NCBI RefSeq assembly: GCF_003259845.1
Contig: NZ_QLMJ01000023.1
Location: 1-64,000 of the forward strand
Length of the DNA stretch: 64,000 nucleotides
Source of the DNA: Actinoplanes lutulentus
Lineage (GTDB): Bacteria > Actinomycetota > Actinomycetes > Mycobacteriales > Micromonosporaceae
Direction: 5' to 3'
Shown here: in pieces, positions 50,915 through 60,462 of the stretch
Position numbering within the stretch: the first letter of the stretch is position 1
Layout: each line of letters opens with the position of its first letter
Translations under genes and position numbers: made by a program
Notes under the pieces: model-generated
Databases searched by the model: none
Told to the model about the DNA's origin: nothing
The model's input: only the letters and a program-made list of their open reading frames with translations

Positions 50915-50919
50915 GGGGG

Positions 50920-51921
50920 TTATTTGTCCGCGGGGTGTTCGGATTTGGCGCGCAGGCTGCCGGGATGGGCTTTCAGGGATGGGTCCTTGCTCGACTTGAT
51001 GAGGCTGAGGACCGTGGTGATCACCAGGATGCCGAGGATGACGGCGAGCGAGACCGGGGTGCTGACCTCGGGGACGCTGTCGCTGATGTCCTTGTGGGCC
51101 CAGTGCAGCACCAGCTTGATGCCGATGAAGGCCAGGATGATCGACAGGCCGGTCGACAGGTAGACCAGGCGGTCGAGCAGGCCCTTGACCAGGAAGAACA
51201 GGGCTCGCAGGCCGAGCAGGGCGAAGGCGTTGGCGACGAAGACGATGTACGCCTCCTCGGTCACGCCGAAGACGGCCGGGATCGAGTCGAGGGCGAACAG
51301 CAGGTCGGTGCCGCCGATCGCGAGCAGGACCAGGAACAACGGCGTGACCATGCGCTTGCCGTCGATCTTGGTGATCATCTTGCCCTCGACGTAGTCCTCC
51401 GTCACGGGCAGGAAGCGGCGACCGGCCTTGACCAGGGCGTTGTCGTCGACGCTCGGATCCTCGTCGCGGTGCCGGAAGAGCTGCACCGCGGTGTAGAGCA
51501 GGATCAGGCCGAAGATCAGGAACATGAACGAGAACGCGCTGAGCAGCGCGGCGCCGACCGCGATGAAGATGACCCGCAGGATCAGCGCGATGATGATGCC
51601 GAACGTCAGCACTTCCTGCTGGTATCGCTCGGGCACCGCGAACGTGCTCATGATGATGACGAAGACGAAGAGATTGTCGACCGATAGGCTCTTCTCGACG
51701 ATGTATCCGGCGAAGTACTCGGTGCCGAAATCCCAACCGGCGATGCTTCCGAAAACGACACCGAACGCGATCGCGACGGCGATATAGAAGACGGACCAGG
51801 CGGCGGCTTCACGAAAGCCGACGACGTGTGGACGAAGCACCCCGAGAGTCAAATCGAGGGCGAGCAGGGCGACGATGACACCGATGGTGACGGTCCACCC
51901 GAGCGCGGAGACCTCAAGCAT
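50920..51921 (-). CDS. TerC-family integral membrane protein
   Basis: The 333-residue protein has about nine membrane segments and the family signatures EKSLSVDNLFVFVIIM and GGTDLLFALDSIPAVFGVT, whose acidic residues lie in the membrane. TerC proteins were named for tellurite resistance and are now linked to manganese export and metal loading of exported proteins. The leader carries a hairpin at 51928-51947 next to the start codon. I do not see a yybP-ykoY (manganese) riboswitch. No ter gene cluster is adjacent. Confidence 0.93.
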   Translation of the reverse strand: MLEVSALGWTVTIGVIVALLALDLTLGVLRPHVVGFREAAAWSVFYIAVAIAFGVVFGSIAGWDFGTEYFAGYIVEKSLSVDNLFVFVIIMSTFAVPERYQQEVLTFGIIIALILRVIFIAVGAALLSAFSFMFLIFGLILLYTAVQLFRHRDEDPSVDDNALVKAGRRFLPVTEDYVEGKMITKIDGKRMVTPLFLVLLAIGGTDLLFALDSIPAVFGVTEEAYIVFVANAFALLGLRALFFLVKGLLDRLVYLSTGLSIILAFIGIKLVLHWAHKDISDSVPEVSTPVSLAVILGILVITTVLSLIKSSKDPSLKAHPGSLRAKSEHPADK

Positions 51922-51927
51922 GCTTCA

Positions 51928-51947
51928 CAGAATCCCTGACGATTCTG
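51928..51947 (-). promoter_or_regulatory. Leader hairpin at the terC start
   Basis: CAGAATC (51928-51934) and GATTCTG (51941-51947) pair perfectly around CCCTGA. The stem ends six bases before the terC ATG and no clear Shine-Dalgarno site is seen, so it may limit ribosome access. Confidence 0.4.
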
Positions 51948-52006
51948 CAAGCTCGCTGAAAAACCGATGGGGAAGCTTGATCTCGGCACGAGGGAAACGG
52001 AAAAGA

Positions 52007-52045
52007 GAACCGCCCCTGGCGCACTTCGCTCGCCAGGGGCGGTTC
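52007..52045 (-). terminator. Strong intrinsic terminator
   Basis: The arms GAACCGCCCCTGGCG (52007-52021) and CGCCAGGGGCGGTTC (52031-52045) pair perfectly, nine-base loop. Leftward it is followed by TCTTTTCC, so it ends the small gene 52135-52368 before terC. Confidence 0.9.
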
Positions 52046-52134
52046 CGGGTCAGCGTGCGCGATCCGGGGACGGTCCGGACAGCGCAAGCGGTAACCCTCC
52101 GGGCCGGCCCTCGGCGGCCCGTGGACAGTGTGGA

Positions 52135-52368
52135 TCAGTTCTGGTGTGTTCCGACACCCACCTGGTAGCGCCGTTCGGCGTCCTGCTGGTTCAGAATCGC
52201 GTGGATCTCGCGGGTCTCGTCGGCGCTGTGCCGGCTCAGGATCATGTCCAGCTCGCTGCGCTCGGCGGCGGTGCGGAACGCGGCCAGCTCGTCGCTCAGC
52301 TGACGGCGGGCACGGCTCTCGGCGCGGTTGTCGGCGATGGCCTTACGGGTGTTACGAAGAAATCGCAT
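52135..52368 (-). CDS. Small hypothetical protein (77 aa)
   Basis: ATG 52368 follows GAGGAG and encodes MRFLRNTRKAIADNRAESRA..., a charged, probably helical 77-residue protein. Residues 14-60 could form a coiled coil or helical hairpin. It has no signal peptide, membrane segment or recognised domain. It has its own ribosome site and strong terminator, so it is probably a real single-gene transcript. The open frame continues 19 codons upstream without support. Confidence 0.6.
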   Translation of the reverse strand: MRFLRNTRKAIADNRAESRARRQLSDELAAFRTAAERSELDMILSRHSADETREIHAILNQQDAERRYQVGVGTHQN

Positions 52369-52537
52369 GTCGAACTCCTCGACGGATAGTGACGGAGAAA
52401 GCCTCGTCGCTTCCGGGTACAACAATCCCTCGGCCGCGCTTCATCCCCAAATCCACCAGGTAAAACTCCCGCGATGAAAGTGACGGCGACCACGGATTTT
52501 CGGTAACCCAGGTCACTGTGTGTCGCGAAGCCGCTGG

Positions 52538-55198
52538 TCAGCTGAGCCCGGTGATCTCGGACACCGCGAGGCGCGACAGCAGCTGGGTCCGCGAGCGCAC
52601 CCCGAGCTTGCGGTAGACCCGGGTCAGGGTGGCCTCGACGGTTTTGACACTGAGGTACAGCCGGGAGGCGATCTCCCGGTTGCTGGCGCCGTCCCGGACC
52701 ATCGCGGCGATCCGCAGCTCGGTCGAGGTCAGCCCCTGGTCCGGCGTCTCGGTGCGGATCAGCGCCCGTTCGGTCTCCTCCGCCCACGGCCGGGCGTCGG
52801 CGGCCATGAACAGCGCGAGGGCGGCCCCGATCGCCACCCGGGCGGCCGCGTACCGGCGGCGGCGGCGTTCCGCGCCACCGGCCACCAGCAGGGCGTGCGC
52901 CTGCTCGACGGGTTGCCGCAGCTGTTCGAAGAGGTGGGCCGCGGCGGTGGAGAGCTCCACCGCGTCGTCGGCACGGCCCGATTCGGACTGCACTATCGCG
53001 GCAGCCCGGTCCAGATAGCCGGTGAGGGCCGGGACCGCGCCGATCGTCGCGGCCACCGCACGGGCCCGGGACAGCGTGGCGGCCGCCTCGGCGTGCTCAC
53101 CGAGCGCCGCCAGGCCGGCCGCCAGGTCCGCGTGCCAGCGCACGATCATCGGGTCGGCGCTGCCCGACTCGGCTTCGGAGTCGCGCAGCCGGCGCAGGGT
53201 GGCGACGCCGGACCGGGTGTCGCCGGCGCGCAGCTCGGCCTGGCCCAGGGCGTGCAGGTTACGCCGCAGGTAGAGGCCGTCGCTCTCCTGCTCGGACGCG
53301 CGGATGCCCCGCCGGGCGAATCCGGCCGCGGCGGCCAGGCTGCCGCCTGCCAGCTCGGCGACGGCGGCGGTGTACCAGGTGGGGCCGGGGCTCAGTCCGG
53401 CGTCCTGGGCGGCACGGGCGGCTCGGTGGGCGTACCGCAGCGCCTCCTGGCAGCGCCCGGCCCGGGTGGCGACCTCGGAGAGGCTGCGCAGCACCTCGAC
53501 CCGGGCCTCACCGATCCGGTCGTGCTCGGCGACGGCGAGCAGCGTCAGCAGGTCGGCGCGGGCCTCGTCGAGCCGGTCGTCGAAGAGGGCGAACCGCGCG
53601 GCCGTGTACTGCGGGCCGTAGTGCAACCAGTCCGGCGCCGGCGCGGCCGGGAGCGCGAGGGCCCGGTCCAGGCTGTCCCGCCAGCCGGGTTCGCCGCGGG
53701 TCCGCAGGATCTGGGCGAGCGCGCTGAGCGCCATGGCCTCGGTGGTGGGGTCGTCGGCGGCCTTCGCGGCTTCTTGAGAGAGGCGGGCTTCCTGCGAGGC
53801 CCGGTCGGCGTCGCCCATCAGGAACGCCTGCCAGGTGAGCCGCAACCGCACCGGGGCGAGCAGCGCCGTATCGTCGCCGGCCTCGGCCAGGGCCGCGGCG
53901 AGGGTCTCGGCCATCCCGGCCAGGTCCTGCCCGGCCAGGTCGATCAGGACGAGCCGGGCGCGTACCCGGTGCGCGGGCGGCGCGGCCTGCGCGGTCAGGA
54001 CCGCGTCGGCGGCCTTGCGCGCGAGAGCCGGTGATCCCCCGGTGATCGCCGTGCGGGCCGCGGTGACCAGCCAGTTCAGCCGGTCGGCGGCGAGTCCGTG
54101 CGGGCAGCGGTCGGCGGCCAGGACGTACAGCTCGGCGGCGGTGCGGTCGGCGCCGCGCTGCGCGCACCGCCGGGCCGCGTCGGCGAGAGCGCCGGCCACT
54201 GCCGCGTCCGGCCGGTTGGTACGCAGGGCGCGGTGCCGTAACGCGTCGATCGGATCGGTCGCCGCGACGGCAAGGGCGGTGTGCACCGCGAACCGCTCGG
54301 CGGCCGGGGTCTCGTCGGCCAGCACCTGCCCGAGCAGCGGCGGCGTGAACCGGAGTTTCGCGTCGATGATTCCGGCGGCCGTGGCGGCGCGCAGCTCGCG
54401 TTCGGCGTCGTCCCGGCCGGCCCGCAGCAGCAGCGACGGGGTGGGTGTGGTGGCCAGGGCGGCGACCAGCAGAGTGGCCCGGACCTCGTCGGGGAGTTCG
54501 CGCAAGCGTTCGGCGGCCCAGTCCCGGGCCTCCTGCCCCTTGCTCAGCGCGAGCGCCACATAGGGGTTTCCGGCGCTGGCCTGGTGCAGCCGGCTCGCGG
54601 CGCGGCAGGGCAGGCCGTGGGCTTCCAGCATGGCGGCGAGGTCGTCGGGTTCCAAAGGGGGGACAGTGAGCTCCACGGCCGGGGCAGGGCAGAGTCGCGT
54701 CACTTTTACCGTTTTTGTCGCGATTAATGCTCGTATTCGAGGCCCGGGTCGCCGCCTCATCGCGAACGCGATCAGCTCCGCCGACTGCGGGTCCAGCCAC
54801 TGCGCGTCGTCGATCACGATCAGCACCGGAACGATCCGGGCGCAGTGCGCGAGCAGCTCGGGCAGCACCAGCCGCCGCGCCAGAGCCGGTCCGCCGGTGC
54901 GCGGCGGCCGGCCCTGGCGGAGCGCGGCGAGCCAGTGTCTCGGCGCCGGCGCCAGGGCCGCCACCGCGTCCGCCGGGACCTGGCGTACGAGATCGGCGGC
55001 CCCGGCGTACGCGAGACCGCGCTCACCGCGTGCCGGGCGCAGGCGGAGCACGAGGTCGCCCCGCGCCGCGGCCTGGGCAGCGACGGTGTCGAGCAGAACG
55101 CTGCGACCGATGCCGGGCGGCCCGTGCAGGGCCACCCCGCCGCCGGCACTCAGCCGGGCATCGATCGCGGCGAGCAGTGCATCCCGCCCGTACAGCAT
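52538..55198 (-). CDS. Large LuxR-family ATP-binding transcriptional regulator
   Basis: This 886-residue LAL/MalT-like regulator has an N-terminal P-loop NTPase, a long helical (TPR-like) middle and a C-terminal LuxR helix-turn-helix (about 822-875, GASNREIASRLYLSVKTVEATLTRVYRKLGV). Walker A reads GPPGIGRS, with Arg32 in place of the essential Lys; Walker B is VLIVIDDAQ. ATP binding may therefore be altered. A TTA leucine codon lies at 54239-54241. It follows the DUF5666-like gene by 38 bases and may regulate the upstream efflux locus; the link is positional only. Confidence 0.92.
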   Translation of the reverse strand: MLYGRDALLAAIDARLSAGGGVALHGPPGIGRSVLLDTVAAQAAARGDLVLRLRPARGERGLAYAGAADLVRQVPADAVAALAPAPRHWLAALRQGRPPRTGGPALARRLVLPELLAHCARIVPVLIVIDDAQWLDPQSAELIAFAMRRRPGPRIRALIATKTVKVTRLCPAPAVELTVPPLEPDDLAAMLEAHGLPCRAASRLHQASAGNPYVALALSKGQEARDWAAERLRELPDEVRATLLVAALATTPTPSLLLRAGRDDAERELRAATAAGIIDAKLRFTPPLLGQVLADETPAAERFAVHTALAVAATDPIDALRHRALRTNRPDAAVAGALADAARRCAQRGADRTAAELYVLAADRCPHGLAADRLNWLVTAARTAITGGSPALARKAADAVLTAQAAPPAHRVRARLVLIDLAGQDLAGMAETLAAALAEAGDDTALLAPVRLRLTWQAFLMGDADRASQEARLSQEAAKAADDPTTEAMALSALAQILRTRGEPGWRDSLDRALALPAAPAPDWLHYGPQYTAARFALFDDRLDEARADLLTLLAVAEHDRIGEARVEVLRSLSEVATRAGRCQEALRYAHRAARAAQDAGLSPGPTWYTAAVAELAGGSLAAAAGFARRGIRASEQESDGLYLRRNLHALGQAELRAGDTRSGVATLRRLRDSEAESGSADPMIVRWHADLAAGLAALGEHAEAAATLSRARAVAATIGAVPALTGYLDRAAAIVQSESGRADDAVELSTAAAHLFEQLRQPVEQAHALLVAGGAERRRRRYAAARVAIGAALALFMAADARPWAEETERALIRTETPDQGLTSTELRIAAMVRDGASNREIASRLYLSVKTVEATLTRVYRKLGVRSRTQLLSRLAVSEITGLS

Positions 55199-55236
55199 GG
55201 GCTCACCCTAGGGATGACTTAGGTAGTCATCAATGA

Positions 55237-55782
55237 CTACTCCTTGGTGACACTTGTCGCAGTTACCGATCCGTCCTCGGCGGTCGCGCCCTCGACGGTG
55301 ACCGAGTCGCCGGCCTTCACGTCGCTGAGCTTGCCCTTCTTGGCGGTGGCGACGGCGGTGTCGTCGCCGGTCTTGACCGTGACGGTGCTGCCGTCCTCGG
55401 TCTCGATGTAGATCGTGGTGCCGTTGACGAGCTTGACCTTGCCGGTGGTGCCTTGATCTTCTGTTGCCGCCGGCTGGGCGTTTTGCCCGAAGCCTCCAGG
55501 CGCGCCGCTCGCGCTCAACCCGCCCGGGAAGCCACCTGTGCGGCCGCCCGTCCCCCCTCCGGGGAATCCGCTCGCAGCCGCTGATGTGGTCCCCCACTGC
55601 TGCTGCGCCTGCACCCCGCCGAGAAAACCACCCATCAGCAGCGCCACCACACCCAGCCCGATCGTGCCCTTGTTCCACCAGCGCTTCGGCGCGACGGCGG
55701 CCAGCTCCTTGGAGAGATCGTCGTGATCGTCCGGCTCCTCCAGGGAGGGCAGCGCCGGGATAACGGCGGTCTCGTCGTTCAT
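55237..55782 (-). CDS. Membrane protein with DUF5666-like domain
   Basis: The protein is about 181 residues: an acidic cytoplasmic N-terminus, one membrane segment (TIGLGVVALLMGGFLGGVQA, about 39-58), a Gly/Phe/Pro-rich spacer containing FPGGGTGG and FPGG, then a beta-rich domain (GTTGKVKLVNGTTIYIETED...VKAGDSVTVEG) that resembles DUF5666. The domain should lie outside the cell. ATG 55782 is chosen; GTG 55806 overlaps the permease stop by four bases and is the alternative. It is the last gene of the ABC efflux set and may help it at the cell surface. Confidence 0.75.
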   Translation of the reverse strand: MNDETAVIPALPSLEEPDDHDDLSKELAAVAPKRWWNKGTIGLGVVALLMGGFLGGVQAQQQWGTTSAAASGFPGGGTGGRTGGFPGGLSASGAPGGFGQNAQPAATEDQGTTGKVKLVNGTTIYIETEDGSTVTVKTGDDTAVATAKKGKLSDVKAGDSVTVEGATAEDGSVTATSVTKE

Positions 55783-55802
55783 CCGGTTCACAGCTTCGAT
55801 CC

Positions 55803-57005
55803 TCACTCGTAACGCAGCGCGTCGATGGGACGCAGCCGGGCGGCGCGGGCGGCGGGCAGGCCGCCGAAGAACAGTCCGATCGCGACCGAGACGCCGAAGG
55901 CGAGCGCGATGGAGCTGGGCACGATCACCGGCTTCACGCCGACGATCTCGAAATGGCTGCCGATCAGCGCGGTGACCACCCCGAGGCCACCGCCGAGCAC
56001 ACTCAACAACATCGCCTCGATGAGGAACTGGTTGAGGATCACCCGGCGTGGTGCGCCGAGCGCCTTGCGGATGCCGATCTCCCGGGTCCGCTCGGTGACC
56101 GTCACCAGCATGATGTTGGTGATGCCGATGCCGCCGACCAGCAGCGAGATCGCGGCGACCGCGCCGAGCAGCGTGGTGAACGTGTCAGCGGTCTCGGTCT
56201 GCGTCTCCAGCAGCGACGAAGCGTTCTGGATCCGATAAGGCGTGCTGGACGAGCTTTCTGAGACGTCCAGCTTCTGGTCCAGGATCGTGGAGACCTGGTC
56301 CTGCGCGGCGTCCACCTTGTCCGGGTCGGACGCCTCCACGATGATCGAGGTGAGCGCGCCGTACCCGGTGAGCACCTGCTGCACCGCGGTGAGCGGGGCG
56401 ACCGCCGTGTCGTTGGCGTCGTTGAAACCGGTGGAGCTCTTCTCGTCCAGCACGCCGACGATGGTGAAGAGCGCACCGCCGACGGTGACCTGCTTGTCGA
56501 TCGGGTCGACGCCGGGGAACAGCTCCTCGGCGACGGTCTGCCCGAGCACCACGACCCGCCGGCCCTGGTCGACGTCGTCCTCGGTGAACATGGCCCCGGT
56601 GCCGACCGGGGTGCTGGAGGCGGCGAACCAGCTCGGCGTGGTGCCGACGAACGTGGCCACCGAGTGGTCGGTGCCCTCGTACGTCATGGTCGCCGACGAC
56701 GAGCTGACCACCGGCGACACCGACTTCACGTCCGGTGCCAGCTCCGCGTCGACCAGCGCGTCGGCCATGTCCTTGGTCAGCGAGGTGCTGCTGGAGCCGC
56801 CCCGGCCGGTGCTCATCACCGTGATGGTGTTGGTGCCCAGCGCCTCGATCCGGTCGCTGATCGCCTTGGCCGAGCCGTTGCCGACCGCGACCAGCAGGAT
56901 CACCGCCGCCACACCGATCAGGATGCCGAGCATGGTCAGCGCGGATCGCAGCTTGTTGGCCGAGAGCCCGCGCAGGGAGAACCTGATGACCTCGAAGATG
57001 CTCAT
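55803..57005 (-). CDS. MacB-like ABC transporter permease
   Basis: The 400-residue permease has an N-terminal membrane segment, a large extracytoplasmic MacB_PCD domain (about 50-270) and three C-terminal segments of the FtsX fold. GIRKALGAPRRVILNQFLIEA is the typical coupling region. It works with the ATPase at 57002-57742, whose stop overlaps its ATG. The family powers export of peptides, antibiotics or lipoproteins by mechanotransmission. Confidence 0.94.
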   Translation of the reverse strand: MSIFEVIRFSLRGLSANKLRSALTMLGILIGVAAVILLVAVGNGSAKAISDRIEALGTNTITVMSTGRGGSSSTSLTKDMADALVDAELAPDVKSVSPVVSSSSATMTYEGTDHSVATFVGTTPSWFAASSTPVGTGAMFTEDDVDQGRRVVVLGQTVAEELFPGVDPIDKQVTVGGALFTIVGVLDEKSSTGFNDANDTAVAPLTAVQQVLTGYGALTSIIVEASDPDKVDAAQDQVSTILDQKLDVSESSSSTPYRIQNASSLLETQTETADTFTTLLGAVAAISLLVGGIGITNIMLVTVTERTREIGIRKALGAPRRVILNQFLIEAMLLSVLGGGLGVVTALIGSHFEIVGVKPVIVPSSIALAFGVSVAIGLFFGGLPAARAARLRPIDALRYE

Positions 57006-57742
57006 GCGTAGTGCCGCCCCGCCATGGCGGGGCCGACCGGCCGCAGGTGGATCGGCGACTGCCGCACGTCGGAGACGATCGCGCCGTCGACCAGGCGGAT
57101 CAGCCGCTTGGCCCGGGCGCCGACCTCGTCCTCGTGCGTGATGATCACGATGGTCCGGCCGGCCGCGCTGAGGTCGTCGAAGACCTTCAGCACGTCGTCG
57201 GTCGACTTGCTGTCCAGGTTTCCGGTCGGCTCGTCGGCGAGCAGCAGCGCCGGCTCGGTCACCAGGGCGCGGGCCACCGCCACACGCTGCTGCTGACCGC
57301 CGGAGAGCTGGTTCGGCTCGTGGCCGGCCCGCTCACCCAGACCGACGATGTCCAGCGCCGCCATGGCGCGCCTGCGGCGCTCCTTCGGCTTCACCCCCGC
57401 GTACGCGAGAGGCAGCTCGACGTTCGCCACCGCACTGGTACGCGGAATCAGGTTGAACGCCTGGAAGATGAACCCGATGAGCCGGTTCCGGGCCAGGGCC
57501 AGCTGAGCATCGGAGAGCCGGCTGACGTCCACCCCGTCCAGCTTGTACGTTCCCGAACTGGGGATGTCCAGCGCACCGAGGATGTTCATCAGCGTCGACT
57601 TGCCGGAGCCGGACGAACCCATGATCGCCACGTAGTCGCCGCGGTGGACGGTCATCGACGCGCCACGCAGCGCGTGCACTGTGGCCTCGCCCTGGCCGTA
57701 GATCTTCTTGAGGTCGCGGACCTCGAGGACGGGCTTGTTCAT
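57002..57742 (-). CDS. MacB/LolD-type ABC ATPase
   Basis: The 246-residue ATPase has Walker A GSSGSGKST, signature LSGGQQQRVAVARAL, Walker B LLLADEPTGNLDS and H-loop ITHED. All catalytic residues are intact. It overlaps both neighbours by four bases (adaptor upstream, permease downstream), so the three subunits are made together. Confidence 0.96.
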   Translation of the reverse strand: MNKPVLEVRDLKKIYGQGEATVHALRGASMTVHRGDYVAIMGSSGSGKSTLMNILGALDIPSSGTYKLDGVDVSRLSDAQLALARNRLIGFIFQAFNLIPRTSAVANVELPLAYAGVKPKERRRRAMAALDIVGLGERAGHEPNQLSGGQQQRVAVARALVTEPALLLADEPTGNLDSKSTDDVLKVFDDLSAAGRTIVIITHEDEVGARAKRLIRLVDGAIVSDVRQSPIHLRPVGPAMAGRHYA

Positions 57743-58929
57743 CGGCCGCCACCGCCGCCCGGCATGCCGCCGCCGCCCACGTTGCCGCCTCCGCCACCGA
57801 AGCCGGTGCCGCCGCCGGGGAAGCCGCCCTGCTGGTTGCCGCTGGTGGTGGTGGAGGACGATGTCGTCTTCACGACGACCTGCTCACCGGCGGTCAGGCC
57901 GGAGGTGATCTCGGTGGCCGAGTCGCCTTCCAGGCCGATCTCCACCGAGCGGGTCTCCTGCACGCTGTTCGCGACCACGGTGACCGTGTGCCGGTTGCCG
58001 ACCGTGGTGAGCGCGGCCGGGTTGACGTAGATCGCGTTCTCCTTGGAGCCGGTGGTGACCGAGACCGCGACGGTCTGCCCGACCTTCGCGCCGGTCGGCA
58101 CCTTGTCCAGGGTCAGCGTGACGCCGTAGGTGACGACGCTGTTCGAGGTGGTCGCGGAGGGGTCGATCGCGGTGACCTTGGCGCTCTGCTCGACGCCGCT
58201 GAGTGCGTTCCAGGTGACCGTGGCGGCCTGCTTCTCCTTGAGGCTGGTCGCGTCGGCCTCGGCGAAGGCGGCGCTGACCTGCATCTTGGTCAGGTCGGCG
58301 ATCTCGACGAATCCGGAGCTGGAGCTGGAGCTCGACGAGGAGCTGGAGGAGGAACCGCCGCCGGTGGAGCCACCGGAGGACGACGATCCTCCGGAGGAAC
58401 TTCCCAGCGTCCCGCTCACCGCGGTGACCGTCCCGGCCATCGGCGCCTTCAGCACGGTCCCGTCGACGCCGGCCTCGGCCTCGTCGACGGCCAGCTCGGC
58501 GGTGTCCACCTGGTTCTCCGCCTCGGACGTGTCCGAACCGGCGTCCTCGGCGCGGTCGACGGCGTCCTGCGCCGCGTCCAGGTCGGCCTCGGCCGCGTCC
58601 AGGGTGCGCTGCGCGGCGGCCGGGTCGACCTTCGCGAGGACCTGCCCCTTCTTGACCTTGTCACCGACCTTCACGCTGATCGAGGTGACCGTGCCACTGG
58701 TCTCGAAGCTGGCGCTGGCGGTGCTGGCGCTCTCGAGGGTGCCGTCCGCCGTCGCGGTCTTGGTGACCGTTCCTTGCTGGACGGAGACCGTCCGCTCGGA
58801 GGCCACGGCGGCCGTCCCGTCGTCGGAATCGGAAAATGTCTCGTACACCGTGAATGCTCCGGCGACGAGCGCGACGCCGATCACGGCGTTGACCACCAGC
58901 GACGGGTGGCGGCTCAGACGTACCTTCAT
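57739..58929 (-). CDS. Membrane-fusion (HlyD/MacA-like) adaptor 1
   Basis: The 396-residue protein has one N-terminal membrane segment (about 10-30), a biotinyl-lipoyl-like domain split by an Ala/Asp/Glu-rich coiled coil (about 100-155), a poly-Ser/Gly spacer (about 170-205), a beta-barrel domain and a C-terminal Gly/Phe/Pro-rich tail (FPGGGTGFGGGGG). It resembles MacA adaptors, though a Gram-positive cell has no outer membrane to bridge. It is coupled to the ATPase gene and lies downstream of the two-component genes. Confidence 0.88.
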   Translation of the reverse strand: MKVRLSRHPSLVVNAVIGVALVAGAFTVYETFSDSDDGTAAVASERTVSVQQGTVTKTATADGTLESASTASASFETSGTVTSISVKVGDKVKKGQVLAKVDPAAAQRTLDAAEADLDAAQDAVDRAEDAGSDTSEAENQVDTAELAVDEAEAGVDGTVLKAPMAGTVTAVSGTLGSSSGGSSSSGGSTGGGSSSSSSSSSSSSSGFVEIADLTKMQVSAAFAEADATSLKEKQAATVTWNALSGVEQSAKVTAIDPSATTSNSVVTYGVTLTLDKVPTGAKVGQTVAVSVTTGSKENAIYVNPAALTTVGNRHTVTVVANSVQETRSVEIGLEGDSATEITSGLTAGEQVVVKTTSSSTTTSGNQQGGFPGGGTGFGGGGGNVGGGGMPGGGGGR

Positions 58930-58995
58930 GGCTGCACACTTTCGAGGTTTGGGCTAGGAGGAGCTTCGGCGGAACCTGGGAGATAGCTCGGAACC

Positions 58996-60462
58996 TCACA
59001 GGGAGTCACTGACAGCGGGCAGCACGACCCGGAAACAGGCTCCGCCGCCGGGCCTGTCCACCAGTTCCACCCATCCGCCGTGGCTGTGCACGATCGCCGC
59101 GACGATGGCCAGGCCGAGCCCGGATCCACCGCCCTTGGTGCGGGAACGGCTGGAGTCGGCCCGATAGAGCCGCTCGAAGACACGATGCGCGTGCTCGGCC
59201 GGCACACCGGGCCCGTCGTCACTCACTTCGAGGAACGCCACCGGCACCTCGTCACCGATGGTGACCGGCCCGGAACGCACGGCTCTGTCGTGAGGGGTGA
59301 ATCCATAACCCACGCGTACCGTCACGGTCGTGCCCACCGGGGTGTGGTTCAGCGCGTTCGCCACCAGGTTCGCGGCGACCTGACGCAGGCCGTGGTCGTC
59401 GCCGAGCACGGTGGCCGGCTCGAACTCGTCGGCGAACCGGATGATCCGCCCGGGCGCCCGGGCGTGCCCGTCCCGGATGCTGTCCGCGGCGATCTCCAGG
59501 AGGTCGACGCGGCGGATCTCCAGGGTGCGCTGGCGGTCGAGGCGGGCCAGCATCAGCAGGTCCTCGACGAGCACACCCATCCGGCCGGCCTCGCCCTCGA
59601 TCCGGGCCATCGTCTCGTCGAGCTCGGCGGAGCTGTGGACCCCGCCCCGCCGGTACAGCTCGGCGAAACCGCGGATCGAGGTCAGCGGGGTACGCAACTC
59701 GTGCGAGGCGTCCGCGACGAACTGCCGGAGCCGCTGCTCGGACTGCGTACGCGCGTCGACCTCCGCCTCGATCCGGGTGAGCATCGCGTTGAGAGCCAGG
59801 CCGAGCCGCCCCGGTTCGGTATGCGGATCAGGATCGGGCACCCGGCCGGAGAGGCTGCCGGCCGAGATGTCGGCGGCCACCGACTCCATCTCGGTGAGCG
59901 GCCGCAGCCCGAGCCGGACCACGAACGCGGCGCCGGCCCCGAGGAGGCTGAGCAGCAGCACCATCACACCGGCATCGATGAGCAGGAGCCGTTCGGTGGT
60001 CTGTTCGACCTCGATGAGCGAGGAGCCGACGACGGCGTACCCACCGGTGTCGCCGACCGCGACCGCGATCATCCGCCAGTCGGCGCCGTCAGCGGTGGAG
60101 ACGGTGTAAGGGCCTGTCCCCGCGAGTTTTGTGATCTCGCTGAGAGGTGACACCGCCGGCCGATCACCCGCTGTCGACGAGCTTCGCGTCGGGTCGAGGG
60201 TTCCGTCCGTACGGTAGAAGTAGTTGACCTGATCGGCGCCCACCCGGAAGCGGCCCGCGCGCGGCGCGAAGCCCTGCTGCCAGGGCGATATCTCCGACAT
60301 CGGCCGAGAAATCCCGACCAGCTGCTCGTCGATCCGGTCCTGCAAGTAACTGCGGATCAACAGCAGGCCGGCCACGTTCGCCACGATCAGGGCGACCCCG
60401 GACAGCGCGGCGACGACCAGGACGAGGCGCGAGCGCAGCGTCCAGTGGCGCCAGCGCCTCAC
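58996..60462 (-). CDS. Sensor histidine kinase
   Basis: This membrane kinase has 488 residues from GTG 60462, which overlaps the response-regulator stop (GTGA). It has a first membrane segment (about 10-36), an extracytoplasmic sensor (about 37-155), a second segment (about 160-185), HAMP, the H-box FVADASHELRTPLTSIRG (phospho-His near 254), N-box NLVANALNHTP, G1 DDGPGVP and G2 GSGLGLAIV. The longer upstream frame is a shadow of the regulator gene. The stimulus is unknown; adjacency to the MacB-like transporter suggests envelope stress or an antimicrobial peptide. Confidence 0.93.
   Translation of the reverse strand: MRRWRHWTLRSRLVLVVAALSGVALIVANVAGLLLIRSYLQDRIDEQLVGISRPMSEISPWQQGFAPRAGRFRVGADQVNYFYRTDGTLDPTRSSSTAGDRPAVSPLSEITKLAGTGPYTVSTADGADWRMIAVAVGDTGGYAVVGSSLIEVEQTTERLLLIDAGVMVLLLSLLGAGAAFVVRLGLRPLTEMESVAADISAGSLSGRVPDPDPHTEPGRLGLALNAMLTRIEAEVDARTQSEQRLRQFVADASHELRTPLTSIRGFAELYRRGGVHSSAELDETMARIEGEAGRMGVLVEDLLMLARLDRQRTLEIRRVDLLEIAADSIRDGHARAPGRIIRFADEFEPATVLGDDHGLRQVAANLVANALNHTPVGTTVTVRVGYGFTPHDRAVRSGPVTIGDEVPVAFLEVSDDGPGVPAEHAHRVFERLYRADSSRSRTKGGGSGLGLAIVAAIVHSHGGWVELVDRPGGGACFRVVLPAVSDSL

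Larger units (their letters stand above)
49749..50919. other. Repeat-filled intergenic region between convergent genes
   Basis: No gene is supported; several frames stay open only because of repeats without stops. In order it holds a 16-bp direct repeat, an inverted repeat, a 28-bp palindrome, a heptamer array, the palindromic element copy B, two stem-loops and the terC terminator. From about 50530 to 50886 I see no structure or gene. Confidence 0.75.

Noticed and set aside
51922..52006. Possible yybP-ykoY manganese riboswitch before terC
   Set aside because: The leader is short and shows only a small hairpin; the conserved loops of that riboswitch are not visible.
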